Part shown: positions 1 through 12,738 of the stretch, in pieces | Layout of the letters: each line of letters opens with the position of its first letter | How positions within the stretch are numbered: the stretch's first letter is position 1 | Assembly: GCA_027596075.1 (NCBI GenBank) | Contig: JADGJC010000118.1 | Span: forward strand, 1-64,000 | Direction of reading: 5' to 3' | DNA from: Rhizophlyctis rosea | Taxonomy: Eukaryota > Chytridiomycota > Chytridiomycetes > Rhizophlyctidales > Rhizophlyctidaceae | Length of the DNA stretch: 64,000 bases | Translations under genes and position numbers: made by a program | The notes under the pieces: model-generated | Told to the model about the DNA's origin: nothing | Seen by the model: the letters and a program-made list of their open reading frames with translations, nothing else | Database searches by the model: none

Positions 1-250
1 GGTTTGTGTGGGGGTGGTTGGGGGGGGGGGGGGGGTGGGTGTGGTGGTTGGTGTGGGGGGGGTGGGGGGGTGGGGGTGGGCTGGGGGGGGGGGGGTTCCG
101 GGGCCGGGCACGGGGGAGCAGTTGGGAAAGAGAGGGAGGGGAAGGGAAGGTGGTTGGGTGGGTTGATTTGAGGGTTCGGTGGGAGGTGGGGTTGGAGGGG
201 ATGTAGCGGGAGGTGGAGGGTGGGGGGTGGGGGATGGTGTTGGTGGAGTT
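1..250. repeat. G-rich low-complexity window end
   Basis: The first 250 bases are almost pure G and T, with G runs up to about 16 and many closely spaced GGG tracts. No gene is credible here. The tract could form G-quadruplexes, or mark a contig or scaffold edge. No regular telomere unit (such as TTAGGG copies) is visible. A similar G-rich tract lies at 49400-49720 at the end of a gene, so such tracts are not unique to this end. Confidence 0.7.
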
Positions 251-2526
251 TCGCGCCCGGTCGGTCGGAACCTTTAGGATAAGCGAACGCTGATGGAAAC
301 CCGATGTTTGGACGGAGGATGGATACTGGTGGTGACGCTTCTGAGTGCAAAGTGCAAAGTAATCGCAAACGATCCGGATGTTCCTTTAAGCTAGTTATGT
401 GGAATGTAAGTAAATGAAATTGAAAGTGGAAAATAACTAAATGCACCATGAACGAAACAAAAGAGATGATTGAACGTTTGGAATGTCGAATTATCAGCTG
501 GCTATTGGGCTGCAGACCGAGTGGAGGGTCCGTGATCCCTTACTGCAGTGAGGTGGTCATCGAGATCCACTCTTGAAGACACTATAAAACCCCTCGACAG
601 GCATGAACTTCTTTTTGTGAGCCTTCATGTGGTATACCCTCAAAGTGTGGACTCTTGCACATTACTTGGTCCTCGCGTGCTTGCATCCTCGCTATGCTCT
701 AAAAGCGGACATTCCCCGTCTTCAATTCGAACTGCGCACCCGGCCTGTGCAAATCCGTTTTCTTTGTTTTACATTGTCACTATTGCAAAGCTTAAAGGCG
801 AAAAATTGCTGTACGAGGAGGTACGATGTCCACCTACATTACAATCCACAAAATTGACCTCACTTTTAAGACCGATGATGGCTGGCAAATTCGTTCTCCG
901 CGAGAGTCAATGATCTGGGTGAAAGAAGTTCGGTCCATGAAGAAATGGTTGTGCTTCCTTTATATGAGTGTTCCTTAGTGTTCGCAAAGGCATCGCGTTG
1001 TTTTTGCCGTCAAAAAGTTATCGGATTCTCCTGGAATGTCTCAATCATCTGTGAGCTTTATTAGCACAGCTCCAGAGAGGAGTTACTAATAGGAAGATTA
1101 TAGACTTGCGCCCTCTTAGGTCAGAAGATGAAAAGTAAGCAGACGTTGCTGTTCTGTTGAGTCGCTAACAGCATATTATACTCAAAAAAAGAAGACGCCA
1201 CGGGAATTGACTATAATGTGAGGTCCGACAAGAAGCAGCACATACCCAGGTATGCAAGTACATTGGATGTCTGATTCGGGAAGCGCAACGATTGTGTCGC
1301 GGTCAATCGTTGCCTGACGACATCCATCCAGCTTTCGGGCAAAGAGGCTTTAGGACGGACACATCCGTTGGACAAGACATTCAAAATTGACGGTTCTTGA
1401 TCCTCCTTCCCGTTTTTCACAAAGTTACGGATAAATTCAAGTCGACACAAATATCTTTCTGTCTCGCACATCAAATGTTCCGCAACCGGACCAGGAACAT
1501 TGAAAGAAGTTTGCGACCATCTGTATCTGACCACTCAAAAACTGCGAAGTAATGGTTGATTGAGGATTCTTAACTATTCTTCAAAGGGCGCAAGTGGAAA
1601 TCACTGAATCCCTCAGATTTTCTTCATATGCCTTCGGAACCCTTTTTGACCCAGATTGGCGATAAGTGAGAGATGTTTGGGCAGTTGATCAATTCAGAAG
1701 TAGATTGCACACAGCATATGGTAGAGGATCAGTAACCCTTCTGAACCTGCCGGTGCCGTTTTAAGTGTCACGTCCTTCCATGTAGGAATGGCTTTCGATC
1801 GAGCTTTGATTGCGATGGCATCCCCTTTTTCTGCAGAATGGTATGGTCTTGGCTGACTTGAGTAAGTTGAGTTTTCAAAGATGAGGTGACCACCACATGT
1901 CGAAAAAAGGTCGTGTTATCGGAATTGCGCGCGCACTAGATCAAGAGTCTCCTCACACTCAAGGTTAATGGATTGGGCTCTGCTTTTCCGGCATCCTAGG
2001 ATTGCAGCCAGTCCTCAGGGAACTAAGAATGCACATCGGACTCGACATTCAAATGGCCGCGCCAATCGGCCACGCCATTGCCAAGTTTCGAAGGTAGCTC
2101 TGTCGATGGTTTGGAAGTTTGAATTGACATCAGTCGCCGAATCGCAAACAAATTGTCTGTGCATGATGATATGCTGTATACAGTACATCTGTGCATCGCT
2201 GTTGTGAGCGAACAATTCCAGGAGTCCCAAAGGATTGTGGAAACTCGGAAAAAGCGGGAGATCCCAAAAGCTGCAGTCGCGCACCCTTCAGATGCAGCCT
2301 GGCTGCTTGATGACTGGGATTTGCATGCGCAACCACTCCTTGCGTGTATAAGGTACTGCCCCCACCTGCTGCTTCGTTTGATTCGCTTGTTTACTTGGCT
2401 TACGTACGAGTTTTGAGGAGACATTACCCCCAAATCGATCGAGTCCCCTAACCGAGACTCAGCGACAATCTCACCCCCATCACTCCTTTTTCTAACATTT
2501 TAAGCTTTTTGAGTGCGCGGCTGAAA
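251..2526. other. Intergenic, no supported gene
   Basis: Several open frames of 60-136 codons occur on both strands (for example 1211-1534 minus and 2023-2433 minus), but they overlap each other, start without a leader and show no recognisable domain. The last about 90 bases before position 2527 are CT-rich and look like the leader of the giant surface-protein gene. Confidence 0.6.
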
Positions 2527-5500
2527 ATGATTGGCACACTCGGCTCCAGGTTCAAGACGGTTGTCTTTTGTGCTCTCATCTTTCTCGTCACAATACCGCA
2601 GGATGTCACCGCAGCCCTGCGGACCACCACCACCACCACCAGGACCACTACCACATCGTCGGCACCTGCACCGAGTCCAACGTCATGTCGATCATACACT
2701 TACACGTGCCCACAAGGTGAGCCTCGTCTTCATAATCGTGCGTGAAAATCCATTGATGAACATCATTTGATATCTGCCTTTTAGGGACCTGGGTCAACAA
2801 TATTAAATTCTACTTTATGCAACATGATAGCGTTTACGCTATGGTTCTTCAAGGTCTGAGTTGCACGGATGGGACCATACTAGGCGGTTATAATGATGCC
2901 CTGCAGTGTAAGATCAAATTGTTTCGCGCCTCAAAATTCCGGCCCTCAAGTCCGTTATTCATTACGGCCGGTGCAACGGGTGCGCAAACAATGCAAGGCG
3001 GAGGACAATGGACTGAAACTCAGTTTGGGTTCGATATCATCTATCCGTCCCTTGGATGCCCGAACCTTGTGTCTGGCATCAAATTGACAACAAGCAACCC
3101 ACCATCAGGCCAAGCCTACATCAATCAATTTTCATCATCGCAGCCGGGCTATTGGGCTTCCAGCACGAAATGCGCCTCGGGGCAGTATGTTGCAGGATGG
3201 ACCATTACACAAAAGACGGCCAGTCCGTATTTTTTGACTGATGCGACCGTCGTTTGTAAGGTAAAGTAAACCTTGCAATTGTGTAAAGGGCAAAATCAGA
3301 TGTAAGTTCTGCCCCTCTGATCCCACTTTCCCCCACAGGGCGTTTGGGATAAATCAGTTCTGCAGAATCCGATACATGTACGACCAAATTCCTATACTGT
3401 TGTTACACCTTCTATGATCGAATTCGCGGCGTATTCGGGCATCAACCCCTCTTTCACAATGGCCTGGTCTGGCGCCTTCGAAATCATGTCTGGAGGCTTC
3501 AATCGGGGACGGCGGCAGGTGTTTCGTACATCAATTTCACTATCAGCGATAACCCTTCTCTGCCGAGCGTGCCTACTGCCCTTCAGGTGACCACTTCCCC
3601 TGCGGTCTGGGGAACTGATACCTATTACACAACCTGGCTGCAGGGAACCGTAAAGGCATTTGTACCGGCGATGTTGATCAATCCAGCCCCTACACTGCCC
3701 GTTGATCAAGTGGTCTATGTGATCACGACCATGACGACAGGACTATCATTTCAACGGAAGGCCCAGAGCGGCTGGGTGGATCTTATGGTTGGAAACAATT
3801 TTACTTTGGCACAGGTCCGTCAGGCGTAAACATCGGTATATTCAGCCAGCAAAAGCTCATCACTGAAATCTCCTCAACAGGCAGCGTATAATCAGTTGCA
3901 GATCGGCACTACGCCTACGTTCTTGGGAAACGCAACACTGGTCTATACCACAACTAGCGGCGGCTCCACACAGACCGGAACTTTTGCTGTATATGTCAAC
4001 TCCCCGCCCACTTACACCATCTTCCCATTGACGGTCCCGCAAAACAGCGGACCGATATATCTCCGTGATTGCCTGATCGGAAATGATTTGGAAACACCGC
4101 ACGACAACCTGACCTTCAAATATTCGCAAACCACTGGCGATAGTTCCGGAATATACTATTTCGGAGCCAACGGATGGGCAGGTCCGCAAAGTCCAATCAC
4201 CTTCACGTGAGTTTCGCTGCTCATCGCTATCATAACCGCTTCGCTAATGCCTGTTGTTTGTAAGGCATGCTGCCGTTGATCAGTTGAAGGTTCAATACCG
4301 GTTCAACCCGTCAAAATATGGCGCAATCAATATACCTCTTGCCTTCTCTGATGGCAACTACACGATCAGCATATCGGCTTCCATCAATCAATACCAAGCA
4401 CCGAAGCTTGTGGGGCAGTCCGCTTACATAGCGCAGAACGCATCCCTTGTTCTGTCCGAGATGGTATTGAATGCGTCGACCTTGAATCCGAATGTGACAT
4501 ACGGGGGGTTGCTCTTCAATGTGACTGCGCCTTCCAATGGCACCCTCACCGATTTGAATGGGAACGCCCTTCAAGGTTTCACGACATCCGACGTTAGGAG
4601 TGGGAATACCCAATATACACCACCAACGAATTGGAACGGGACGGACAAGATCTCGTTGAATTTGACCGATGGTTACAATGTTCTGAGTACAACGTTGTCC
4701 ATCGTTGTCAATTCGCCGCCTTGGCTCTCATCTCAAATATCCGCGATATGCCCCCGAAATAGTTCCATATCGCTCATGGGGTTACTTCAGATCAGTGACA
4801 TTGACAATCCTCCGGCAAATTTGACTTACACTATAGATGGAAGTTCCCCAGATCCGCAGTTTGGGTGTGTGCAGAAGCGAATGTCCTCCACGGATCCGTG
4901 GACATGTACATCCACGTGGACACAATTAGATATTAACAACGGAAATGTCCAGTAAGTCACTGATTCGAATGTTTACTATCTGTTGATTGCTCACTGATCA
5001 CTATTACGTTAGGTATGCGACAAATGTATATGCAACAGGCACTGACCTTATCAGTTTCCGAATAAGTGATCCGATGTATCAGAGCCCCATCATCGTCTAC
5101 AATGTGACGGTAGTACCTGCTTCCGCATATGCGGTATCCAATGCAATTGTAGTGACGCTTCCGGATCCGCGAATCGCTGTGACTTCGGTAGTGACGACTT
5201 CAAACCTACAATACGTCGCGGCCGATACCCTGCCACCGAACATTACGTACACGTACACTGGTTGGTCATAGTTTCTTGATGGAAACCTCTATACAACACA
5301 GCCTTGGTCTGTGAATATTTTCAACGTGGAGCTTTTCAACGGCAGCATGTGGAATCGTGTCGTGCCGGGAACTTCCTGGACACAGCCCGATGTCGATGCC
5401 GGCAACCTGCGTATTACTGCCAATAACAGCGCAACGTACGACTCGAAGGCTGCTGCTGCGATCAAGGTGCAATCCGCCGGCAACTCTGTGGATGCCACAT

Positions 5501-8500
5501 TCACTATGACTTGTCACTTGGCACCCAAGGCCGGCACAACCAGATTTGAAGTGAATTGGTACAGCAGAGCTGTCATCCAATCTTCCAATCTGTTTCTGTC
5601 GCGTAACACTGGTCAGGCCAGTCCAACTTCAATCATATATAAGGTATACCGAATTTCCGTTGGGCATATGCAATTCATTGATGTTTTGGATGCTGTCAGG
5701 TTGATACGCCTCCCGTCCATGGCACCTTGTCATCTTTGCAATTCTCGCAACGTAGGGCATTTGCCCCCCAAATACATTCAATAATTACTGACAACTATGT
5801 GCCCTTCGCTCAGAGGACATCAATAATAGATGGGTAACCTATACCCACAATGTCGGCGATAAGCCGATGGGAGGAACCGACACATTTGGGTTTCTGATAT
5901 ATGACTCCATCGGGTAAGAGTTTTGTTTCGCCTCAGCCTTATTAACAATCTCGCCAATGTCAGTTTTAGAGCTCCAGGAGTCGGTAATTTCACAGTCAAT
6001 TTGAATAATCAGCCTATGACTCAGGCAGGCGGCCCGCACTATCTGCCGTACCCCAAGCATAGCAGCGTTATAATCGATCGGTCTGCGATGCAGTGGTCAG
6101 ATGTGGACGGTCCGAATGAGCTGCTTTTCACACTTCGGAGTTTGCCAGTGAACGGGTCACTTGCGGTTGGAAACCGCATTTTGGCAGTTGGAGATTCTTG
6201 GAACAATTCCGATATTGGGACAAACTTGCAGTTCGTCAACTTCCCGGTACCCAATCCTCCGCTGCAAGCTGTATGGGCATACCTCCAATATTCGTAAGTC
6301 AAATTTTCATGGCCCGGCCGGATCCCCATTTTTCATCAATAATCGTAGGGTTACGGATGGCATTAACACCATACAATCCACCACGCTCGACTTCAAGTAT
6401 GTTCCAGTCCCTGTATATGGTGGACGTCCAAAAACTTGCGGATCGGGATACGTCTCAATCTGCAGGCTCTCGGGCGATGTTCTCTCGGTCCTGACCCCAG
6501 TCGTAGCCCCTGCGAGTAGTACCTGGACCCTCCAAAACGTACCCGGCTACACCTTCGATCATCTCTATGCCATAAACTATGACCAGAATTGGCAAAATTT
6601 GACAATGACCCACGCCGATGTGATGAGTTCATATGGTCTTGGCATCTATCCCGGCACTTCAACGGCCAACAAACCCGCTTGGATCAATCTGACCGGCACC
6701 TTCAGCGATACCATCAATCCGCCGATGTCGTTTGCAGTACAACTAAGATTTGGGGCGCCGCCATCTTTATCGCAGAACAGGTCCTTGGTGATTGGGGCAG
6801 ATACGGCACCATCAACTTTCATTATACCTGCATCATCCCTTTCTTGGTCTGATGGCGACAACGCGATGTCTGAATTGATATACAACCTGACAGCATCTCC
6901 GCTCTATGGTAGCTTACGTCTCAATGCAAGCGACCCGAACGGGACATTTACTTTGGTGGATGTAGCTGTGGGGAGCACGTGGACGCAGGCCGACATCAAC
7001 GCGGGACGATTGACGTACGTAACAAACTACATCAATACCAGTGGAGCGGTAGACAGGTTCATCTACACCCTAACGGACACCATGTTCTGGAACACAGACA
7101 AGTGGTTTTCCATTCTCTTGACCGATGTTCCAAAACTCAGCATCAATTCCACGCTATTTGTCGACTGGACGGCATCACCGTACAGTACATCTCTCTCCTC
7201 AAAGCTGATGTGGAATACATCGATTCCAGCGCGCAATTCCCTTTACACCATTACGACAAGCCCGATATTGGGAAGGCTTATCTCGCCTTCGACGAATACC
7301 GTGCTCTACAATGCGTCATATTGCACTTGCAACTTTCAAGCAAACTGCACCGCTCCAGTTCAGCCTTGCAAATATACATTCACTCAACAGCAGATTGACA
7401 GCAATGACGTCAAATATCAAGCAAGTAATGTCTCGACTAACGGAACCGCCGATGTTATCATGTACGATGTCGGAAATGACATCTATCGGACAGTCAGAAA
7501 TCAAACCTACGCAGTTTATACCTGGGTTCCATTCACTCTTACGGTGAAAAGTCCACCACTTTTGCCGTGGAACAGTTCCTTCGAAGTCAATTCATCATAC
7601 GTCAGCGCTCGCACAGTTGAGCCAGCGATAGGAGTAGACAATCTCACGTACACATTGACTTCGGTACCTGTAGGTCCCCCCTCGGGTGTGCTGCAGATTG
7701 TTGATGGGAATCAAAGCACCACATTGGATGTGGGATCGATGTGGACGCAACGCGATGTTGACGGAGGGAGCTTGATATTTACTCACAATGCAACGACTAC
7801 GACAACGATGGAGATTAGCTCATGCAATATCTCGGTTTCGGATACGATCTATAGTAGGAGTTGGAAGTTGGATATGCGCTTGCAGGCACCTCCACGTGTG
7901 AGTCTACAATTGTAAAAAAGCTTGTTGATTCGTACTTCCTTAAATCCATCATCAAAAACAGGCTTGGAATCGCACCATGCCAGTAATTTATCCCGGTACC
8001 TACGGCCACCAAAATTTATACAAATCGTCCTTGCCGGTCAATTCGAGCGGATGGCTTCAGTATACCGTACTCTCTATTCCTACTGGCATCCGTCTGCAGA
8101 TGACAAACACCTCCTGGATCACTACGTCGCTCGTCGCCGGATCAGTATTCAACACATCCACCTTCAATTACATTCGCACATCCTGCGATGCAAATATCAC
8201 AGGAGGTGACTACGCATGGACGGTCACGGTGCAAGACCAGTGTAATCAGATCACCAATGCATCAATCCCGGTCCACGTCAAACTCACCCCGGTGTACACG
8301 GGGACCCGTTCGTTGGCAGTACCGGTCAACGGCAAGGCGAGGTTAACGCCGGATGTTCTGAATGCATATGCTCCCGACGCCGCAATGGTTGATGCATATT
8401 TTGGAGGGAGTTCCAGTCAAGATATCTCCTATTCCTTCACCCTGCCATCCGGAAATTTCGGTTACTACTATTATACATGGTGGTACAATTACTACTCATA

Positions 8501-10652
8501 TTGGTGTGTACTTCCGTAGCAAAATGATTGTCTGGTCGCATCAATGTCTCACGCCCTCACATTCAAGGTCGCAATCTGATCTAACCAGTAATAATGTGTG
8601 GTACCAAGCCGCGACTGGAGTAACGGGCCCGGTTGTGGTTAGTACACCGTCTGTGGCGATGCGACTAGAAATAATCCAGGCTCGTCAATCCTTACCCTAG
8701 GCGAGTCTTACCATAACAGACCGATACAGCAACGCGGTGACGACTACCCTCAATATAACTGTTGTTCGCCCGCCGAAAGTCACGACAAACGCGGTACTGA
8801 TGCCGATTGGTGGAACGCAGGCTTTAGGACAACAAAATATCAACGTCACTCTAGATTCCTATTATCGAAGCGTCAACTCGTCGTATACCGTTTACTTCAC
8901 CTTCCTGAATGCCTCATCCTCCGGTCTTTCACTTCAGTATGTGTCGAACGCCACGACGTCTGATGCAATCGCAATCAGCAATATCACCAATTCGGTGGCT
9001 GCGCCTGCCACAGAATCCATGCTGGTTTCACCAGTTTCCACTGTCGGGGTGAATATCACGAAAGGGTTCATGTTTTCCCTCGCGGACTTATTGCAAGGTT
9101 ACATCGTCCTATCTACCACCAGTAGTAGTACGTCGTTCTTCACGTTGAGTTTCAATGTGTCGGATGGTGTATCAGACGCTTTCAGCACAATCGTTCCGGT
9201 CAACGTTGAGGGACCGCCCAATCGCTTGTCAGTCAACAACAACGTTATGATGAGCGCAAAACAGGCGGGACCCAACTGCACGCAGACCCTCAACAACACA
9301 GTTTTGCAATATCGCGTCTCTCCTGCCGCGGCGTCCGCATTGCGGGTAACATATGCCGTTTACAACTACACCACCGTCCTTAATGCAACCTTAAGCAATA
9401 CAAACGTGACAATTCCGCAAGTGGTTCTGTTGCGATCGAATCTGATGCTTGCCCTTGGAGATGGGTTTGGTCAGGACGATGTCGATGCTGGACGGATGAG
9501 TGTCGCGTGGGTTGGGGATGTTACCGTTGGCGGAAATGGGACGATTGATCTGGTGGTATCGAATGGATGGACGAATGCTACAGCCCAACTTTTCGTATGG
9601 TTTTCGCCGTATGTTCCACCAAAAACTACAACTCCCGTGCCGCCCTCTTCAATCACGACAACCTCCAGTCCGTTGCCGTCTCCATCTGCTGTTATTACCA
9701 CTACTACAACAACCAGCACAACCACAAGCACAACCACCACGACTACCACAACTCCCACAACTACAACACCCCCGCCATTGCCAACATCGGTCATGACCAC
9801 GACAACCACCACGACAACAGCAATCTCGTCGCCAACAACCAGCAGCATGCTCACAACCAGCAGCATGCTCACAACAAGTACCACGCTCGACGCTACCACT
9901 ACCATCACTACAACAAACATGAATCCACCATCAACAACCTTAACCACAACCTCAACGCCGACAACCACTAGCACAACCACTAGCACAACCACTAGCACAA
10001 CCTCAGCAGCTACCACACCGACCACCAATACTACCATGTCGACCATCACAACCTCCACAATCCCGCCATCATTTGCTTCAACCACCACCACGGCGATGAC
10101 CTCAATCCCGTCGCCAACTTCAACAACCGGTAGCATCACCACCACTACTGACACCATGACGACCACAACTGCGAGCACGACAACCACCATGACGACGATT
10201 AGCACAACAACAACAACAACCCGTACCACAACAACTACCACACCAACTACTACAACAACTGTTACATCGACAACCACTTCTGCGTCCGATACTACAACTG
10301 CCCCTCCGGACCCTTCTCCCAGGTAAGTCCCATCCCTTCCCCACTCTCCACTCCACCCCTCTCCATTCACCTCCCTCCCCACAACAGCGAAACGATCACC
10401 GCAGCCCAATCCGCCAACACAGCCCCCATGACTGCCGGCATCGCAGCCGTAGGCGGAGTGACCATCATAGCCGCAGCAGCCGGCGCCACCATCTTTTACA
10501 AACGACGAACCCCGTACGGTCGAGGTCAGCCGCTGCAGAGTACGATGAACCTTGGCGCTCAGGGACCGGGGCAGTACAATGCTCCTCCGTCTGGCGGGTC
10601 GTCGGCGGATTTGTTGGGGCGGGGTGATAGTCGGGGGAATCTTTTAGGGTAG
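2527..10652 (+). CDS. Giant CSPG/Cadherin_3-repeat type I surface protein
   Basis: About 2,440 residues. Exons: 2527-2716, 2785-3260, 3339-3814, 3881-4206, 4265-4951, 5013-5643, 5700-5751, 5814-5913, 5964-6293, 6349-7897, 7962-8503, 8568-8637, 8701-10322, 10388-10652; phases agree across the junctions apart from one missing base in exon 3. The ATG at 2527 gives a signal peptide (VVFCALIFLVTIPQDVTA), a short Thr stretch, then a Cys-containing head of about 170 residues. Some 15 repeats of about 110 residues follow, many with the CSPG signature (WTQADINAGRLTY, WTQRDVDGGSLIF, WTQPDVDAGNL, FSQQDINNRWVTY) between a D-rich core and an F.. ..SD end. A Thr/Ser/Pro stalk (about 9624-10320), a helix (GIAAVGGVTIIAAAAGATIF), an RR stop-transfer and a 45-residue Gly/Pro tail end the protein. 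Family repeats occur in NG2, FRAS1 and FREM matrix proteins; a role in adhesion is inference. Many N-X-S/T sites. Anomalies: a one-base break near 3505 and an in-frame TAG at 5269-5271. The donor at 3815 (GTCCGT) is weak. Confidence 0.75.
9624..10320 (+). repeat. ACA/ACC-rich mucin-stalk repeat
   Basis: Coding repeat inside the giant surface-protein gene. Codons are mostly ACN (Thr) with Ser and Pro between, so the product would be a heavily O-glycosylated rod. Short perfect tandem copies are visible: an 18-nt unit ending GCATGCTC twice near 9835-9872 and a 12-nt ACTAGCACAACC-type unit three times near 9966-10002. Length variation between strains would be expected. Confidence 0.85.
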
Positions 10653-12738
10653 GTTTCTTTCAATGAGAGACAAGAGATTAGGAGTGTGAAATAGGGTTTG
10701 AGGCTGGTATGGGAAATAGCTGAGGCAGGTAGAAGAATTCTCGTAGATATGTATGCACTCTGTACACAGAAAAGGATACTTGTCGTGAGCAACGAAATGG
10801 GAGAGTCAATGTCAGAGGCGAAAGTGACTTCGCTTTCTTCTAGCTCAATTCCTTGTAAATTTTCTGGGTTTTTTTTTTGCTTTGGAACAATCCATCAGAA
10901 AGCCAGATCATTACGATAATTTGTTCTGTTCAAATGTGTAGGTCGGAATTTCAACAGAGTTTAGGCAGCAATCCTGAGCTCATTCGACTTTTGGTGACTA
11001 CGCAACAACCAGGCAACTACACGCCTTTTGTGCAGGGCACGAGCACGTTGCTCATATTAGAATCAGTCCTCTTCATATGTATCTTTTTTCTCTTTCCTTC
11101 ACCTGGCAGGTGTGAAAGCTGCTATTCGCTATTCGCTCATCTTGCAGCTTTGATATGATTTATCCTTGAAAACAGCACTGACGGTCGTCCTTTCTGGTGT
11201 TCCTCTCCAATTGTCTTTTCGAAATCAATCACTTCAATATGCGCCTGTCACAAAGGGCTCCCTCCTTGATCTCTCATTCTCAGTTGCGGATGGTGAGTGA
11301 AGCAGCACCCACCAGACCGCTCCAAAGGATGGAAGTGCAACCCGCCGGACCGGCGCTTATGGAATGGTGGATGTTGGTCAAGCACTTACAAATTGCTGAG
11401 TTGTCCAACTGCAAGCTATGGAAGCCGGCTATAAGGATTTACGGATGGATGTTACATTCTGGACTGGACTCCCACTTTGTATTAACAAGAGGGTGTATGT
11501 TCAAGCTTTGAAGTCATGTCAAGGTCTTGGACTACATCAGCGCAATCCAGTATTGAAGCAAGTGCAACACTTCCTCGATGATACCTCCCTCCTTTCCAAT
11601 TGGCATTTTAGTCCTTCAACACCAAGAATTTTCGAGGTCGTTACCACATACAGGCTTCCGGATGGTATGGCATAATGCATACTCGCAAGTCGACCGGCTG
11701 TTTGCCGGAGGAGAGAGCATGATGTTTTGGAGCTAAAACTCGAAAACCCTCGATTGAAAGTATTGAAAATCGAGGGTCATTGAGTTCATTGCGCAGCCGC
11801 GCAAAGGAAAGAACACGAGTCTGCCACGGTTCCGCATCAAAGTATGTGTTGCCCCATTGACCGGCCAGAACATCTCACTTTTGATATGCGGTTTTATTCA
11901 TCCACCTGCTCAGGACCACTTTGATTTCCTTTGTTACTTCTTTGATTAAAGGGGCAAAAACAGCATCAAACACTCCGAAAGAACAAAAAGAACGAGGTCC
12001 GGTAAGAACATTGAGTGGCTTCCCAACTTTGGGGAAGTCTTCAATGCATGAATTGCAACTAACCGCATCCGACGACAGAAGGCGACCCTCCCTGTCACAT
12101 TCTGTGTGCTGGCGGTGCATCTTACCCAGCATCTCGTTGGCAACGTGGGAATCTATACTAAGAAAAAGAGATCTCATGCGAATTTTGGACATCGCGGGCA
12201 GAGAGTGGAACTACATGCCGCCATAAATACGTACTCGCCCGTTGTTGCCTACATTGTGGAAATGTTCAAAGTTGAGAATTGAGATGAGATCACACTCGCG
12301 TTGAGCTGTCAGGCTTGCATGTGGAAGATTGGAGGGACGGTGTGGATTGCGGAAATGAAGAATGCACTGTGTAAGGCTTTGAGACCCCATTGAGGCATGG
12401 GCGAGTCTAAGAATCCTGATTTTTTTTTTTTTGGCTTCTGTCCACCTGTGGGTTGACAAACGATGAGGACGCCGTTGATCGATTGAGATAATATGCGGAG
12501 CGTCAGTGATGGAGATCCCTATTCAAATGAAAACTGCATATATTGCACAAACGTTTTTCACAAAAGCACGTGAAAGCAATGCTCAACTAGCAAAAAATCA
12601 CAAAACAAAGAAACAGCTGAAAATGATTGCACAAAAACCCTGAACGAAGACTGAAGAATGCAACATAGCTTTCCCAAAAAGCGATTCTCTCTCCCACTCC
12701 TCACCCCCCAATCCCGCCCACACAACCCGACATCCCCA
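10653..12738. other. Intergenic, no supported gene
   Basis: Open frames at 11197-11511 (+) and 11875-12192 (-) are about 100 codons long but have no recognisable domain, promoter or splice context. A run of 12 T at 12420-12431 is the only low-complexity element seen. Confidence 0.55.

Noticed and set aside
6..206. Gly/Trp-rich frame at the window start
   Set aside because: It is a product of G-rich low-complexity DNA with no gene features.
1211..1534. 107-codon minus-strand frame
   Set aside because: It has no recognisable domain, no leader or partner exons, and competes with no other evidence; length alone is not enough.
5752..5813. Apparent end of reading frame near 5783
   Set aside because: A 62-nt intron (GTAGGG to CTCAG) restores a perfect repeat signature (SQQDINNRWVTY).
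8638..8700. Apparent stop and frame clash in the giant gene near 8698
   Set aside because: It is explained by a normal 63-nt intron (GTTAGT to CCTAG) that keeps phase 0.
9471..10409. 312-codon minus-strand frame rich in Val
   Set aside because: It is the antisense of the ACN (Thr) repeat stalk; GTN/GGT codons on the other strand give poly-Val automatically.
11875..12192. 105-codon minus-strand frame
   Set aside because: Protein-like in places but no domain, promoter or splice context found.
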